Source: Ignavibacteriota bacterium (GTDB lineage Bacteria > Bacteroidota > Ignavibacteria > Ignavibacteriales > Melioribacteraceae). From it: 64,000 nt of DNA. The notes beneath the pieces were generated by a model. It saw only the letters and a list, made by a program, of their open reading frames with translations. It had not been told where the DNA came from and made no database searches. Position 1 is the first letter of the stretch, and every line of letters begins with the position of its first letter. This document shows, one piece after another, positions 29,106 through 38,483 of this stretch. Made by a program: the position numbers and the translations under genes. Location: assembly GCA_016713565.1 (NCBI GenBank), contig JADJOX010000008.1, positions 620,001-684,000 of the forward strand, read 5' to 3'.

Positions 29106-29945
29106 ATGGCGTGGTTTAAAAGATCAAAACAAAATATTTCTCCGGAAAGTAAAAAACTTGACGTACCGGACGGACAATGGATAAAATGTGAAAAGTGCGG
29201 AGAAATTATTTACGCGAGACAATTGGAAATGAACGCTTGGGTTTGCTTTAAGTGCGACCACCACTTTAGAATAAACAGTACTGATTATATTTCTATTATT
29301 TTTGACAGCGGTTCATTTAAAGAGCTAGATAAAAAGATGAAATCGGCTGACCCGTTAAAATTTGAGGATACTAAATCATATAAGGATAGAATTTCTGAAA
29401 CGATTAAGAAAACCGGATTAAATGACGCCGTAAGAACAGGAATTGGTACAATAAACGGACAAAAAGTAAGTTTTGCGTGTATGGATTTTAAATTTATTGG
29501 CGGTAGCATGGGTTCTGTTGTTGGAGAAAAAATTGCCAGAGCGATAGATAAAGCTTATGAAAATAAAATCCCGATGATCATAATTTCCCAAAGCGGCGGA
29601 GCGAGAATGATGGAAGGCGCTTTATCGCTTATGCAAATGGCAAAAACAAGCAGTCGTTTAGCTAGATTGGCTGATGCCGGGTTGCCTTATATTTCAATTT
29701 TAGCCGATCCTACAACGGGCGGAACAACAGCGAGTTACGCGATGCTTGGTGATGTAATAATTGCCGAACCAAAAGCATTGATTGGATTTGCCGGACCACG
29801 AGTTATAAAACAAACAATTGGAAAAGATTTACCGAAAGGATTTCAGCGATCTGAATTTTTGCTTGAAAACGGATTTGTCGATTCAATAGTTCATAGAAAA
29901 GACTTAAAAGAAAAATTAACTAAGCTGATTGGTTATATGAGTTAA
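29106..29945 (+). CDS. accD: Acetyl-CoA carboxylase carboxyltransferase subunit beta
   Basis: This 279-residue protein combines the AccD zinc ribbon, Cys28, Cys31, Cys47 and Cys50 (KCEKCG and CFKCDHHF), with a crotonase-fold carboxyltransferase domain that includes SQSGGARMMEGALSLMQMAK and GGTTASYAMLGD. It transfers CO2 from carboxybiotin to acetyl-CoA as the first step of fatty-acid synthesis. accA and the biotin carrier are not in the window, but a biotin ligase gene converges from 1.2 kb away. Stop codons of accD and the cysteine desulfurase gene are 8 bases apart, tail to tail. Confidence 0.95.
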   Translation: MAWFKRSKQNISPESKKLDVPDGQWIKCEKCGEIIYARQLEMNAWVCFKCDHHFRINSTDYISIIFDSGSFKELDKKMKSADPLKFEDTKSYKDRISETIKKTGLNDAVRTGIGTINGQKVSFACMDFKFIGGSMGSVVGEKIARAIDKAYENKIPMIIISQSGGARMMEGALSLMQMAKTSSRLARLADAGLPYISILADPTTGGTTASYAMLGDVIIAEPKALIGFAGPRVIKQTIGKDLPKGFQRSEFLLENGFVDSIVHRKDLKEKLTKLIGYMS

Positions 29946-29953
29946 AAAAGTTT

Positions 29954-31099
29954 TTAACGATTTTTATTTAATTCTGCAATTTTTTTCAATTTGGAAATTG
30001 CAAAATCTATTTCTTCAAAAGAATTATTTGCCGAAAAAGAAAATCTTAAAGTCCCTTTAGCGTAATCAATTGATTTGCCGCTTGCCAAAATAACATGCGA
30101 TGGTTTTAAAGTTCCTGAAGTACACGCGGAACCTGAGGACGCAGCAATTCTGTTTATATCCAAATTCATTAAAATCGCTTCGGAATCATTTTTGAAATAT
30201 TGTGGATCAAATGTTATACTTAAAATATACGGAGAAAAATTTTCATAACTGTTTATTAAAACTTTATCTGCAAAATATTTATGCAGCTGTTGTGTAAAGT
30301 ATTTTTTTAATTTGCTCACTTTTTCATAATTGTTATCAAGTTCTTGTTTCGCAATTTTTACAGCTTCGGCAAATCCGACAATACTTGCTACATTTTCCGT
30401 TCCGGCTCTTCGATTTCGTTCTTGTCCGCCGCCAAGTATAAATGACTCCATAGGAGTGCCGCTTTTTATATAAGCCAATCCAATTCCTTTTGGTCCGTTT
30501 ATTTTATGAGCGGAAGCGGAAAGCGCGTGAATATGTATTTTTTTTACGTCAATATTAATTTTTCCAAAACTTTGAACGGCGTCTGTATGAATATAATAAT
30601 CTTTATTTGGAAGTATGTCGAAATCGAAAATGCTTCCAGTTTCGTTATTTACATGTATTATTGAGACTAACGAAGTTTTTTCATCAATCTCGTTTTTAAT
30701 TTTATTTTCCAAAGGTTTAAATTTTTCATCTACCGGCACTAACTTTGATTCAAATCCTTCATTTGCCAATTTATCAAATGTATGCAAAACGGAATGATGC
30801 TCAACAGTGGAAGTAATAATTTTATTTTTACCGCTCTCTATGTATTCAGTTTTTGCGATCCCATTTATAATAAAATTATTAGATTCGGTTCCGCCGCTTG
30901 TAAAGTATATTTCACTCGGTTCCGCATTTATAAGATCTGCTATAATTTCTCGTGAATCTTCTACTGCGACTCGGGCTTTTCTTCCAAAAGAATGAATCGC
31001 CGATGCGTTTCCATAATCTTCTTTTAAATACGGAAGCATTTTTTCTAAAACTTGCTGATGCAGTTTTGTGGTCGCGGCATTATCAAAATAAACGTTCAT
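29954..31099 (-). CDS. Cysteine desulfurase (NifS/IscS class V aminotransferase)
   Basis: This 381-residue PLP enzyme has the Schiff-base Lys199 in SASAHKINGPKG, the PLP-binding HTDAVQ (171-176) and the mobile-loop catalytic Cys326 in SSGSACTSG. It releases sulfur from cysteine for Fe-S clusters, thiolated tRNA or cofactors. There is no iscU/sufU neighbour, so which pathway it feeds is unclear; MnmA-linked tRNA thiolation is as likely as Fe-S assembly. It lies 2 bases after birA on the minus strand. Confidence 0.92.
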   Translation of the reverse strand: MNVYFDNAATTKLHQQVLEKMLPYLKEDYGNASAIHSFGRKARVAVEDSREIIADLINAEPSEIYFTSGGTESNNFIINGIAKTEYIESGKNKIITSTVEHHSVLHTFDKLANEGFESKLVPVDEKFKPLENKIKNEIDEKTSLVSIIHVNNETGSIFDFDILPNKDYYIHTDAVQSFGKINIDVKKIHIHALSASAHKINGPKGIGLAYIKSGTPMESFILGGGQERNRRAGTENVASIVGFAEAVKIAKQELDNNYEKVSKLKKYFTQQLHKYFADKVLINSYENFSPYILSITFDPQYFKNDSEAILMNLDINRIAASSGSACTSGTLKPSHVILASGKSIDYAKGTLRFSFSANNSFEEIDFAISKLKKIAELNKNR

Positions 31100-31101
31100 A
31101 A

Positions 31102-31869
31102 TTATTTTAAAGAAATATCCCCGTTTGTAATTTTCTCAAGCTTATCGCCAATTTTAAGTATCATGAATCCGTTTGCGTCAATATCATAAAATATTCCGTG
31201 CAACAAATTATTATTGGAATCAATTGTTATATGTTCGCCGATCATTCTGCATTTATCGCGCCATTCATCCAAAATGCTTTTAGCGTTTGTGTTTAATTCG
31301 TTGATATTGTTTTCTAAATTGTTTAAAATTTCATTCAATAATCTTTCGCGTGCAATTTCTTTTTTTGCTTCATACTTTACTGATGTCGGTCGAACTTTAT
31401 ACTCGCCCTCAAATTTTGTTTGATTTACATTAATTCCAATACCAATTACAAACTTTTCAAGTTTGGAATTTTTATAGCTGGATTCAAGTAATATTCCGCT
31501 AAGTTTTTTATTCTTAACCAAAATGTCGTTGGGCCATTTTAATTCTGTTTTCAGCTGAAATAAATTTTCAATTGATTGAGCAACGGCAAGTGAGGCAGCC
31601 AAATTGACATGGTTAATATTTAATTTTTCAATCTTCTTGTTAAACAATATTGAAAAAGTAAGATTATTTCCTTTTATACTATACCATTTTCTATTTAATC
31701 TTCCTTTTCCGTCAATTTGAAATTCGCTGAGCAAAACCGTTCCATTCGGCAGATTTTCACTTTCCGACATTAAATAAGAATTTGTTGAGTCAATTTCTTC
31801 AACATAAATGAAGTTTCGTCCAATAAAGTTTGTATCTAACTTTAAATCAAAATCTTCAATGTTAAACAT
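31102..31869 (-). CDS. birA: Biotin-[acetyl-CoA-carboxylase] ligase BirA (no DNA-binding domain)
   Basis: This 255-residue biotin protein ligase activates biotin as biotinyl-AMP and attaches it to the carrier protein. The catalytic core shows EEIDSTNSYL near the start, GKGRLNRKWYS (about 54-64) as the biotinyl-AMP binding loop, ELKWPNDILV with the key Lys, and a C-terminal small barrel. It lacks the N-terminal helix-turn-helix of bifunctional BirA, so it is probably purely enzymatic. Close convergence with accD agrees with a fatty-acid role. Confidence 0.92.
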   Translation of the reverse strand: MFNIEDFDLKLDTNFIGRNFIYVEEIDSTNSYLMSESENLPNGTVLLSEFQIDGKGRLNRKWYSIKGNNLTFSILFNKKIEKLNINHVNLAASLAVAQSIENLFQLKTELKWPNDILVKNKKLSGILLESSYKNSKLEKFVIGIGINVNQTKFEGEYKVRPTSVKYEAKKEIARERLLNEILNNLENNINELNTNAKSILDEWRDKCRMIGEHITIDSNNNLLHGIFYDIDANGFMILKIGDKLEKITNGDISLK

Positions 31870-32091
31870 TTATTACCTCCAAAGTTATACGACAAATTGA
31901 CACGCAATAAGACAAAAACAAAATAAAAATGCCAAAATTACTTTTTGGTGTCAAAATGGCAAAATTTACTTTTAATATAAAAATGCCGTAAATGGTTTAA
32001 TTACAATAAGTTAAGTCAAACAATATTTCTTGGCACATTTTATGTTTACTAAAGGACAAATATATTCAAAAATTAAAAAGGAGAAAATAAC
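31870..32091 (+). promoter_or_regulatory. Upstream region of the hsp20-dnaK cluster with ~20-bp direct repeats
   Basis: Between divergent birA and hsp20 two near-identical blocks lie 27 bases apart: AAATGCCAAAATTACTTTT at 31927-31945 and AAATGGCAAAATTTACTTTT at 31954-31973, followed by a partial third (AAATGCCG near 31981). Such spaced repeats are likely binding sites for a regulator. A weak sigma-54-like TTGGCAC (32030-32036) lacks the GC of a -12 box. No CIRCE element is present. A clear SD (AGGAG, 32080-32084) precedes hsp20. Confidence 0.5.
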
Positions 32092-32526
32092 ATGACACTT
32101 TTAAGATTTGAACCAATGAGAGATTTTGATCATTTAGCAAACCGTTTTCAAAGATTCTTTGATGAATTCCCAGGTTTTTCTGCAGTAGAAAAAGATAATT
32201 TTTCACCAAGAATAGATATTTCAGAAAATGAAAAAAATATAATTATCGATGCCGAAATTCCGGGTGTTAAAAAAGAAAATTTAAAAATAACATTGCAAGA
32301 TAACATTTTAACAATTGAAGGTGAAAAGAAAAAAGTAGCGGAAGAAAAAGAAAAAAATTATTATCGTGAGGAAAGATCCTACGGAAAATTCAAAAGAAGT
32401 TTTACTTTTCCGGTTGAGGTTGATTCTGATAAAGTTGAAGCGAAATTTGAAAATGGAATGTTGGAAATTAAATTAAATAAGCTTGAGCCAAAAACGGCAA
32501 AAGAAAGAATAATAGAGCTTAACTAA
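32092..32526 (+). CDS. Hsp20/alpha-crystallin small heat-shock protein
   Basis: This 144-residue small chaperone has an alpha-crystallin domain (about 42-135) with the characteristic AEIPGVKKENLKITL and LEIKLNK segments and a short aromatic N-terminus (FQRFFDEFPGF). It holds unfolding proteins for refolding by DnaK, whose gene follows after 57 bases. A hairpin lies in the gap. A second hsp20 gene lies beyond dnaK; this copy has more Lys/Glu and is the more canonical of the two. Confidence 0.93.
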   Translation: MTLLRFEPMRDFDHLANRFQRFFDEFPGFSAVEKDNFSPRIDISENEKNIIIDAEIPGVKKENLKITLQDNILTIEGEKKKVAEEKEKNYYREERSYGKFKRSFTFPVEVDSDKVEAKFENGMLEIKLNKLEPKTAKERIIELN

Positions 32527-32537
32527 ATAAAATACAA

Positions 32538-32559
32538 AAGCGGCTCATTTGAGTCGCTT
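32538..32559 (+). other. Hairpin between hsp20 and dnaK
   Basis: The inverted repeat AAGCGGCTC/GAGTCGCTT has one G-T wobble and a 4-base loop. It lacks a strong T-run (AATTTTAAAC follows), so it may act as a partial terminator or mRNA stabiliser that sets the hsp20:dnaK ratio. Confidence 0.5.
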
Positions 32560-32583
32560 AATTTTAAACTAAGGAGAAATGAA

Positions 32584-34518
32584 ATGGGTAAAATAATAGG
32601 AATTGATCTTGGAACTACTAACTCGTGCGTTGCGGTGATGGAAGGAAATGATCCGGTTGTTATACCAAATTCTGAGGGTGGAAGAACAACTCCATCTGTT
32701 ATAGGTTTTACCAAAAGCGGAGAAAGATTAGTCGGACAGCCGGCAAAAAGGCAAGCCGTAACTAATCCAAATAATACTATCTTTTCCGTAAAAAGATTTA
32801 TGGGAAGAAGATTTGATGAAGTTGGAATTGAAATTAAAGAAGTACCATATAAAGTTGTAGCCGGCGATAACGGTTCGGCAAGAATTAAAATTGATGACAG
32901 ATTATATTCACCACCGGAAATTAGCGCGATGGTTCTTCAGAAAATGAAAAAAACTGCTGAAGATTATTTAGGTCAAGAAGTAAACGAAGCGGTTATTACT
33001 GTTCCAGCATATTTTAATGACGCTCAACGACAAGCTACAAAAGATGCCGGTGAAATTGCGGGTTTAACCGTAAGAAGAATTATTAATGAACCAACAGCCG
33101 CCGCGTTAGCGTACGGTTTGGATAAGAAGAACAAGGAAGAATTGGTAGCAGTTTATGATCTTGGTGGCGGTACTTTTGATATTTCAATATTACAATTAGG
33201 CGACGGAGTTTTTGAAGTTAAATCTACAAACGGCGATACACATTTAGGCGGTGATGATTTTGATCAAAGATTAATTGACTTTTTAGCGAGTGAATTTCAA
33301 AAACAGGAAGGTATTGATCTTAGAAAAGATCCAATGGCTTTGCAGAGATTGAAAGAAGGCGCTGAAAAAGCTAAAATTGAATTATCGTCAACGACTCAAA
33401 CTGACGTTAATCTGCCTTTTATTACTGCAACGCAAGATGGACCAAAGCACCTTAACATAACAATTTCGCGCGCGAAGTTTGAACAATTAATTGATGATCT
33501 TATTGAAAGATCAGCAGGACCTTGTGAACAGGCTATTAAAGACGCGGGAGTTTCACCTTCGCAGATAGATGAAGTTATATTAGTAGGCGGATCAACAAGA
33601 GTTCCTAAAGTTCAAGATTTAGTTAGAAAGATATTCGGAAAAGAACCTCATAAAGGTGTAAATCCGGATGAAGTTGTTGCTGTCGGAGCGGCAATTCAAG
33701 GTGGAGTTTTAGCCGGAGATGTTAAAGATGTTCTTTTGCTTGATGTTACTCCGCTTTCACTTGGAATTGAAACATTGGGCGGCGTAATGACAAAATTAAT
33801 TGAATCAAATACCACTATTCCAACGAAGAAAAGTGAAGTATTTTCAACTGCCGCGGATAATCAGCCAAGCGTAGAAATACATATTCTTCAAGGTGAAAGA
33901 TCAATGGCGGCTGATAATAGAACTTTAGGCAGATTTCACTTAGAAGGTTTACCGCCGTCACCAAGAGGAATTCCGCAGATTGAAGTAGCTTTTGACATTG
34001 ACGCTAACGGAATTATGCATGTATCAGCAAAAGATAAAGCGACAGGAAAGGAGCAAAGCATCAGAATTACATCTTCAAGCGGTTTATCAAAAGATGAAAT
34101 TGATAAAATGAAAAATCAGGCTAAAGAACATGCTGCCGAAGATAAAAAGAAAAAAGAGGGTGTTGATATAAAAAACACCGCTGATAATTTAGTTTTTCAA
34201 ACGAAGAAACAAATTGAAGAACTTAAAGATAAATTACCGGCAGATGTAAAATCTAAACTGGAATCTGAAATTGTAAATGTTGAAGAAGCAATTAAAACAA
34301 ATAATTCTGATACAATAAAATCCGCATCGGATAAATTGAGTAAAGTTTGGAGCGAAGCCGCGCAAAACTTATATCAGCAGCCGGGCGCTCAAGGTCAACC
34401 CGGACAAGGTTTTGATCCGAATGCTCAGCAGCAGTCGCAAACAAATTCTGATGCGCCAAAGGATGACAGTAAAAATGTTGAAGATGCTTCTTATGAAGTT
34501 GTTGATGACGATAAATAG
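32584..34518 (+). CDS. dnaK: Molecular chaperone DnaK (Hsp70)
   Basis: This 644-residue full-length DnaK has IGIDLGTTNSCVAVMEG at the start, AYFNDAQRQATKDAG, YDLGGGTFDIS (about 191-201), the phosphate-2 loop GGSTRVP, the substrate-binding domain (about 390-500) and a lid ending in a Gln/Gly-rich tail with YEVVDDDK. It folds and protects proteins in the ATP cycle with DnaJ and GrpE, neither of which is encoded in the window. It is placed between two hsp20 genes. A SD (AAGGAG, 32572-32577) precedes the start. Confidence 0.97.
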   Translation: MGKIIGIDLGTTNSCVAVMEGNDPVVIPNSEGGRTTPSVIGFTKSGERLVGQPAKRQAVTNPNNTIFSVKRFMGRRFDEVGIEIKEVPYKVVAGDNGSARIKIDDRLYSPPEISAMVLQKMKKTAEDYLGQEVNEAVITVPAYFNDAQRQATKDAGEIAGLTVRRIINEPTAAALAYGLDKKNKEELVAVYDLGGGTFDISILQLGDGVFEVKSTNGDTHLGGDDFDQRLIDFLASEFQKQEGIDLRKDPMALQRLKEGAEKAKIELSSTTQTDVNLPFITATQDGPKHLNITISRAKFEQLIDDLIERSAGPCEQAIKDAGVSPSQIDEVILVGGSTRVPKVQDLVRKIFGKEPHKGVNPDEVVAVGAAIQGGVLAGDVKDVLLLDVTPLSLGIETLGGVMTKLIESNTTIPTKKSEVFSTAADNQPSVEIHILQGERSMAADNRTLGRFHLEGLPPSPRGIPQIEVAFDIDANGIMHVSAKDKATGKEQSIRITSSSGLSKDEIDKMKNQAKEHAAEDKKKKEGVDIKNTADNLVFQTKKQIEELKDKLPADVKSKLESEIVNVEEAIKTNNSDTIKSASDKLSKVWSEAAQNLYQQPGAQGQPGQGFDPNAQQQSQTNSDAPKDDSKNVEDASYEVVDDDK

Positions 34519-34561
34519 AAACTTTTATAGAAATAAAAAATGAAAGTAAAGGAGTATTAAA

Positions 34562-34954
34562 ATGGAAGAAACAAATTTATTAACAAATGTTGAAGAAAAA
34601 AGAAGCTGGGAAGAAGCTCTTGAAAAAGAATCGTGGGTTGCGCCTTTAATAGATATTTATGAAACTAACGATGATTATTTCATAGTTGCGAATATGCCGG
34701 GAGTAAGTAAAGAAGATGTAAAGATAAAGGTAGAGGACGGCGATTTAGTAATTATGGGAAGAATCAATTTCTCTGATGTTTTGAATAAAAAATATTTGCT
34801 GAAGGAAATTGATCCAAGCAACTATTATAGAAAATTCAAACTTTCCGATAGTATTAATGAAGAAAAAATAGTCGCGACTCTAGAGAATGGAAGACTGCAA
34901 ATTAATCTTCCAAAATTGGAAAGAGTTAAACCCCGCACAATTGAAATAAACTAA
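34562..34954 (+). CDS. Second Hsp20-family small heat-shock protein
   Basis: This 130-residue protein has an alpha-crystallin domain (about 25-130) with ANMPGVSKEDVKIKVEDG and LPKLERVKPRTIEIN. The N-terminal arm is short, rich in Glu and Trp (SWEEALEKESW), and unlike that of the upstream paralogue, suggesting a different client or oligomer range. It begins 43 bases after dnaK with a strong SD (AAGGAG, 34549-34554), and a terminator follows, closing the chaperone cluster. Confidence 0.9.
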   Translation: MEETNLLTNVEEKRSWEEALEKESWVAPLIDIYETNDDYFIVANMPGVSKEDVKIKVEDGDLVIMGRINFSDVLNKKYLLKEIDPSNYYRKFKLSDSINEEKIVATLENGRLQINLPKLERVKPRTIEIN

Positions 34955-34962
34955 ATTTCATT

Positions 34963-34991
34963 AAAACCTCAGAGCGATCTGAGGTTTTTTT
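34963..34991 (+). terminator. Terminator closing the hsp20-dnaK-hsp20 cluster
   Basis: The stem AAAACCTCAGA/TCTGAGGTTTT has a GCGA loop and ends in a run of seven T. It lies 8 bases after the stop of the second hsp20 gene. Confidence 0.92.
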
Positions 34992-35061
34992 ATTTAGTAA
35001 ACTTTTATCTTCTGACAAACTTAATTATTTTTGCATAATAAAATATTAGAGAGAGATATTC

Positions 35062-35613
35062 ATGATTGTATACCCAATCACTCAATACGGTGATAAAATT
35101 TTAAGAAAAGTCGTAAAACCCGTTAAAGAAATAAATGATGATATTTTATTGATTGTTAGAAAAATGTTCGAAACAATGCGTAACGCAAACGGCGTTGGTT
35201 TAGCCGCTAACCAAGTCGGTTTGGATAAACAAATTTTTGTTGTTGATGTGTCCGAAGTTGAAGATTATAATGATATAAAACCCGTCGCAATGATAAATCC
35301 GCAAATTATTTTACAATCGGATGAAAAAATTATTTTGGAAGAAGGATGTTTAAGTCTGCCTACATTAAGAGATGATGTTGAGAGAGCACGAGATATAAAA
35401 GTTAAATATTTAAACACTTCTGGAGAAGAAGTTGAAACTGAAGCCTCAGAATTTTTCGCCCGTGTAATCCTTCATGAATATGATCATCTTATTGGAAAAA
35501 TGATTCCTGACAGAGTCGCGGAAAGCAAGAGAACGAAAATGTTAAGTCTCTTAAAGAAAATTCAAAACAGAGAAATAGATTGCGATTACCCAATAACAGA
35601 AAATGAAGCTTAG
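35062..35613 (+). CDS. def: Peptide deformylase
   Basis: This 183-residue metalloenzyme removes the formyl group from nascent N-termini. All three motifs are intact: GVGLAANQVG (44-53), EEGCLSLP with metal ligand Cys96, and HEYDH with ligands His138 and His142 and catalytic Glu139. It begins the def-fmt pair and fmt follows after 3 bases, an arrangement conserved across bacteria that couples formylation with deformylation. Confidence 0.96.
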   Translation: MIVYPITQYGDKILRKVVKPVKEINDDILLIVRKMFETMRNANGVGLAANQVGLDKQIFVVDVSEVEDYNDIKPVAMINPQIILQSDEKIILEEGCLSLPTLRDDVERARDIKVKYLNTSGEEVETEASEFFARVILHEYDHLIGKMIPDRVAESKRTKMLSLLKKIQNREIDCDYPITENEA

Positions 35614-35616
35614 TTA

Positions 35617-36519
35617 ATGAAAATTATATTTTTCGGAACACCGGATTTTGCGATTCCATCATTAGATATTCTTTTTAAAAATGGTCATGAAATTTTAGCG
35701 GTAGTTACGGCTCCTGATAAACCAAGAGGCAGAGGTCAAAATTTATCGCCGACTCCAATCAAACAATTTGCCGCCGAAAATAGCATAAAGATCTTTACTC
35801 CGGATAAATTGAAAGACAATGAACTTGAGTTTCAATTAAAAGAATTAAACCCAGATTTGTTTGTGATTGTCGCGTTTAGAATTTTGCCAAGAAATATTTT
35901 CACAATTCCGAAGTACGGTTCATTCAATTTACACGGCTCGCTTCTTCCTAAGTACAGAGGAGCCGCGCCGATACAATGGGCATTGATAAACGGCGATACT
36001 GAAACCGGTTTAACAACATTTTTTTTGGAAGATAAAGTCGATACAGGAAACATAATTCTAAAGGAAAAAGTTAAAATTGAAGATAATGACAACTTTGAGT
36101 CATTACATGACAGAATGAGAATTATTGGAGCCGATTTAGTTTTAAAAACGGTTAATCTTATTCAGCATAATAAAGTAATATTACATAAACAGGATGATTC
36201 AATTGCTACACCCGCACCGAAAATAACCAAAGAAATATGTGAGATAAATTGGACTAAATCTGCAAATGAAATTCATAATTTAGTTAAAGGATTATCTCCA
36301 TTTCCGGGGGCTTTTTTTTATCTCAAGAATAAATCATATAAAGTATTTTCAACAAAAGTAGTAAGCATTTCGGAATTAAAAATTGGCGAGATCCAGCAAA
36401 CTAAAAATGAAATTATTGTTGGCACTTCTCAAAATTCGATACAAATATTGGAAATTCAGCCCGAAGGAAGAAAAAGAATGAAAACCGATGAATTTCTTCG
36501 CGGATATTCACTCCTTTAA
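35617..36519 (+). CDS. fmt: Methionyl-tRNA formyltransferase
   Basis: This 300-residue enzyme formylates initiator Met-tRNA using 10-formyl-THF. The N-terminal formyltransferase domain has GTPDFAIPSLD, the catalytic Asn104 and His106 in FNLHGSLLPKYRGAAPI, and Asp142 in KVDTGN; the C-terminal tRNA-binding OB domain (about 205-300) follows. Length and motifs are standard. It is coupled to def (3-base gap). Confidence 0.96.
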   Translation: MKIIFFGTPDFAIPSLDILFKNGHEILAVVTAPDKPRGRGQNLSPTPIKQFAAENSIKIFTPDKLKDNELEFQLKELNPDLFVIVAFRILPRNIFTIPKYGSFNLHGSLLPKYRGAAPIQWALINGDTETGLTTFFLEDKVDTGNIILKEKVKIEDNDNFESLHDRMRIIGADLVLKTVNLIQHNKVILHKQDDSIATPAPKITKEICEINWTKSANEIHNLVKGLSPFPGAFFYLKNKSYKVFSTKVVSISELKIGEIQQTKNEIIVGTSQNSIQILEIQPEGRKRMKTDEFLRGYSLL

Positions 36520-36604
36520 ATTAACACACAAATTTATTTTAATTTCTTTCAATGGACTTACAAAATAAGTTTAATTAATTTTAAACATTAAAATTGAGGT
36601 AAAC

Positions 36605-37909
36605 ATGAAAGCAAATAAAAAAAATAATGATTTAAAATATTCGATGGATACACATTTGATTTATGGAAAAAACGTTTCCAATAAATGGGATTACAGTCAT
36701 CACGTTACGGCGCCTATTTCTTCTTCAACAACCTTCAGATTAGATTCCGTTGAACGCGGAGCAGAAGGTTTTATGCAGTTTGCGCAAACTGAAACTCACG
36801 GAAATGATGAACCGATTTTTATATACGATAGACTTGGAGAACCAAATAAAGATATGCTTGAGGAAAACTTAGCTTATATTGAAAAAGGAGAAATGGCTGT
36901 AACATTTTCGAGTGGTATGGGCGCAATTTCAGGTGTGCTTGGAATTCTTACAAAATCCGGTGACGAAATAATTACTCACACAACATTATATGGATGCACA
37001 ATTTCGTTATTTAATAATTGGTACCCAAGGCTGAATATTAAAGTGAACCCAATTGATCTTACTAATCTAAAGAATATTTATTCAGTACTGAATGAAAATA
37101 CAAAAGTCATTTATTTTGAGTCACCGGCAAATCCGAATCTGGATATTGTTGATATTAATGAATTAAGAAAAATTGTCGATAAAATTAATAAAACAAGAAA
37201 CGAACAAGACAAAATTACAATTGTTGTAGATAATACTTTCGCGACATCTTTTAGTCAAAGACCAATTGAATGCGGCGCAGATTTTTCCGTTCATTCTTTA
37301 ACAAAAGGTATGGGCGGTTTTGGAACCGATATGGGCGGCGCAGTAATTGGAAAAAATAAGTATAGAGACGCGCTGCTGCTTTATAGAAAAGACTACGGAG
37401 CTGTTTTGAATACAAAAAGCGCATGGGCAATATTAACTTACGGATTACCGAGTTTAGCATTACGTCAAAAACATCAAATTCAATCTTCTATTAAAATTGC
37501 TGAATTTTTGGAGAATCATCCAAAGGTGGAATTTGTAAGATATCCGGGATTAAAATCTCATCCTCAGTACAAAATCGCTAAGAAACAAATGATAGATTTT
37601 TATGGAAATTTTGCTCCAGGCAGTTTGATCTATTTTGTGCTAAAGGGAAAAACACCCAAAGAAACAAAAGAAAACGGTAAGAAATTAATGGATAACATCG
37701 CTCAAAATGCTTACACAATGACTCTAGCGGTAAGCTTGGGTCATACACGAACTTTAATCGAGCACCCGGCTTCCATGACTCACTCTGTAATTCCCGCTGA
37801 TAAATTGGAAGAACGAGGAATTGACGCCGGCGGTGTAAGGTTAGCAATCGGTATTGAAAATGTAAACGACGTTTTAATGGATTTGAAAGAATCTTTAAAA
37901 ATAATTTAA
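36605..37909 (+). CDS. Cys/Met-metabolism PLP enzyme (methionine gamma-lyase or cystathionine gamma-synthase type)
   Basis: This 434-residue trans-sulfuration-family enzyme has the PLP lysine at Lys234 in SVHSLTKGMGG, a phosphate-binding SSGMGAISG segment (about 102-110), and the conserved family end SLGHTRTLIEHPASMTHS. It could cleave methionine to methanethiol, ammonia and 2-oxobutyrate, or make cystathionine; the motifs do not separate these. It is a single gene with 85 bases upstream and no recognised SAM or other riboswitch. Confidence 0.88.
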   Translation: MKANKKNNDLKYSMDTHLIYGKNVSNKWDYSHHVTAPISSSTTFRLDSVERGAEGFMQFAQTETHGNDEPIFIYDRLGEPNKDMLEENLAYIEKGEMAVTFSSGMGAISGVLGILTKSGDEIITHTTLYGCTISLFNNWYPRLNIKVNPIDLTNLKNIYSVLNENTKVIYFESPANPNLDIVDINELRKIVDKINKTRNEQDKITIVVDNTFATSFSQRPIECGADFSVHSLTKGMGGFGTDMGGAVIGKNKYRDALLLYRKDYGAVLNTKSAWAILTYGLPSLALRQKHQIQSSIKIAEFLENHPKVEFVRYPGLKSHPQYKIAKKQMIDFYGNFAPGSLIYFVLKGKTPKETKENGKKLMDNIAQNAYTMTLAVSLGHTRTLIEHPASMTHSVIPADKLEERGIDAGGVRLAIGIENVNDVLMDLKESLKII

Positions 37910-38071
37910 ACTTATTCTTCATTGATATATTTGATTATTAATGATAAAATTCCTTATTAGAATTACACTTCGTAACTTAGATTTAATAATTAATTTATGC
38001 GAATGAATTTTTCGTTCCCATAATTTTTCCTGAAATTATATCGATAATTAAGTAAATATCTTGAGTTAAAA

Positions 38072-38470
38072 TTGAAATTTATCATTTTTTCTTTTATCGT
38101 TTTTTGCGCTAATTTATTTTCACAAGAGATAAAAAATATAGATCAAAAAGTTTTTGGTTTTTTAGAATCTAACGGCAAGACTTACTTTGTTTTGCAAGAT
38201 GGATATTTGCTTTTAAAAAGCAATGACGACTATATAGAATATTACCGTGAAATATACAAAGATTCAACAATTACAAATCCCAATACTGAGATTAAAAGCG
38301 AATACTCGGTTAATTTTATTCCTTATTTAATGCCTTCACAAAATGATAATGTAACCAATTTCGATGAACCAAAAAATTTGGGAATATTAATTCAATTGAA
38401 TAAATCGAATGAATATATTCTAACAGATTACGGCATCAATTTATTTGATTCGCTTTCAAGAAAGAAATAA
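38072..38470 (+). CDS. Small exported protein of unknown function
   Basis: This 132-residue protein belongs to no recognised family. The start is TTG, chosen because it gives a signal peptide (FIIFSFIVFCANLFSQ, residues 3-18). The mature part is mixed alpha/beta with many Asn, Asp and Tyr residues and no Cys, ending SLSRKK. No catalytic motif is visible. It stands alone between a PLP enzyme gene and a spacer carrying REP-like hairpins. Confidence 0.6.
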   Translation: MKFIIFSFIVFCANLFSQEIKNIDQKVFGFLESNGKTYFVLQDGYLLLKSNDDYIEYYREIYKDSTITNPNTEIKSEYSVNFIPYLMPSQNDNVTNFDEPKNLGILIQLNKSNEYILTDYGINLFDSLSRKK

Positions 38471-38483
38471 AAAATGCTTTACA

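Noticed and set aside
32025..32050. Sigma-54 promoter upstream of hsp20 (TTGGCAC plus ATGTTT)
   Set aside because: The -24 element is good, but the essential GC of the -12 element is GT. Kept only as a remark in the regulatory region.
31870..32091. CIRCE (HrcA) operator upstream of the chaperone genes
   Set aside because: No TTAGCACTC-N9-GAGTGCTAA or close variant is present.
18803..38020. Shared 13-mer AATTTTTCGTTCC upstream of two TTG-start exported-protein genes (near 18806 and 38005)
   Set aside because: In AT-rich DNA of this length a shared 13-mer is expected by chance, and the flanks do not match.
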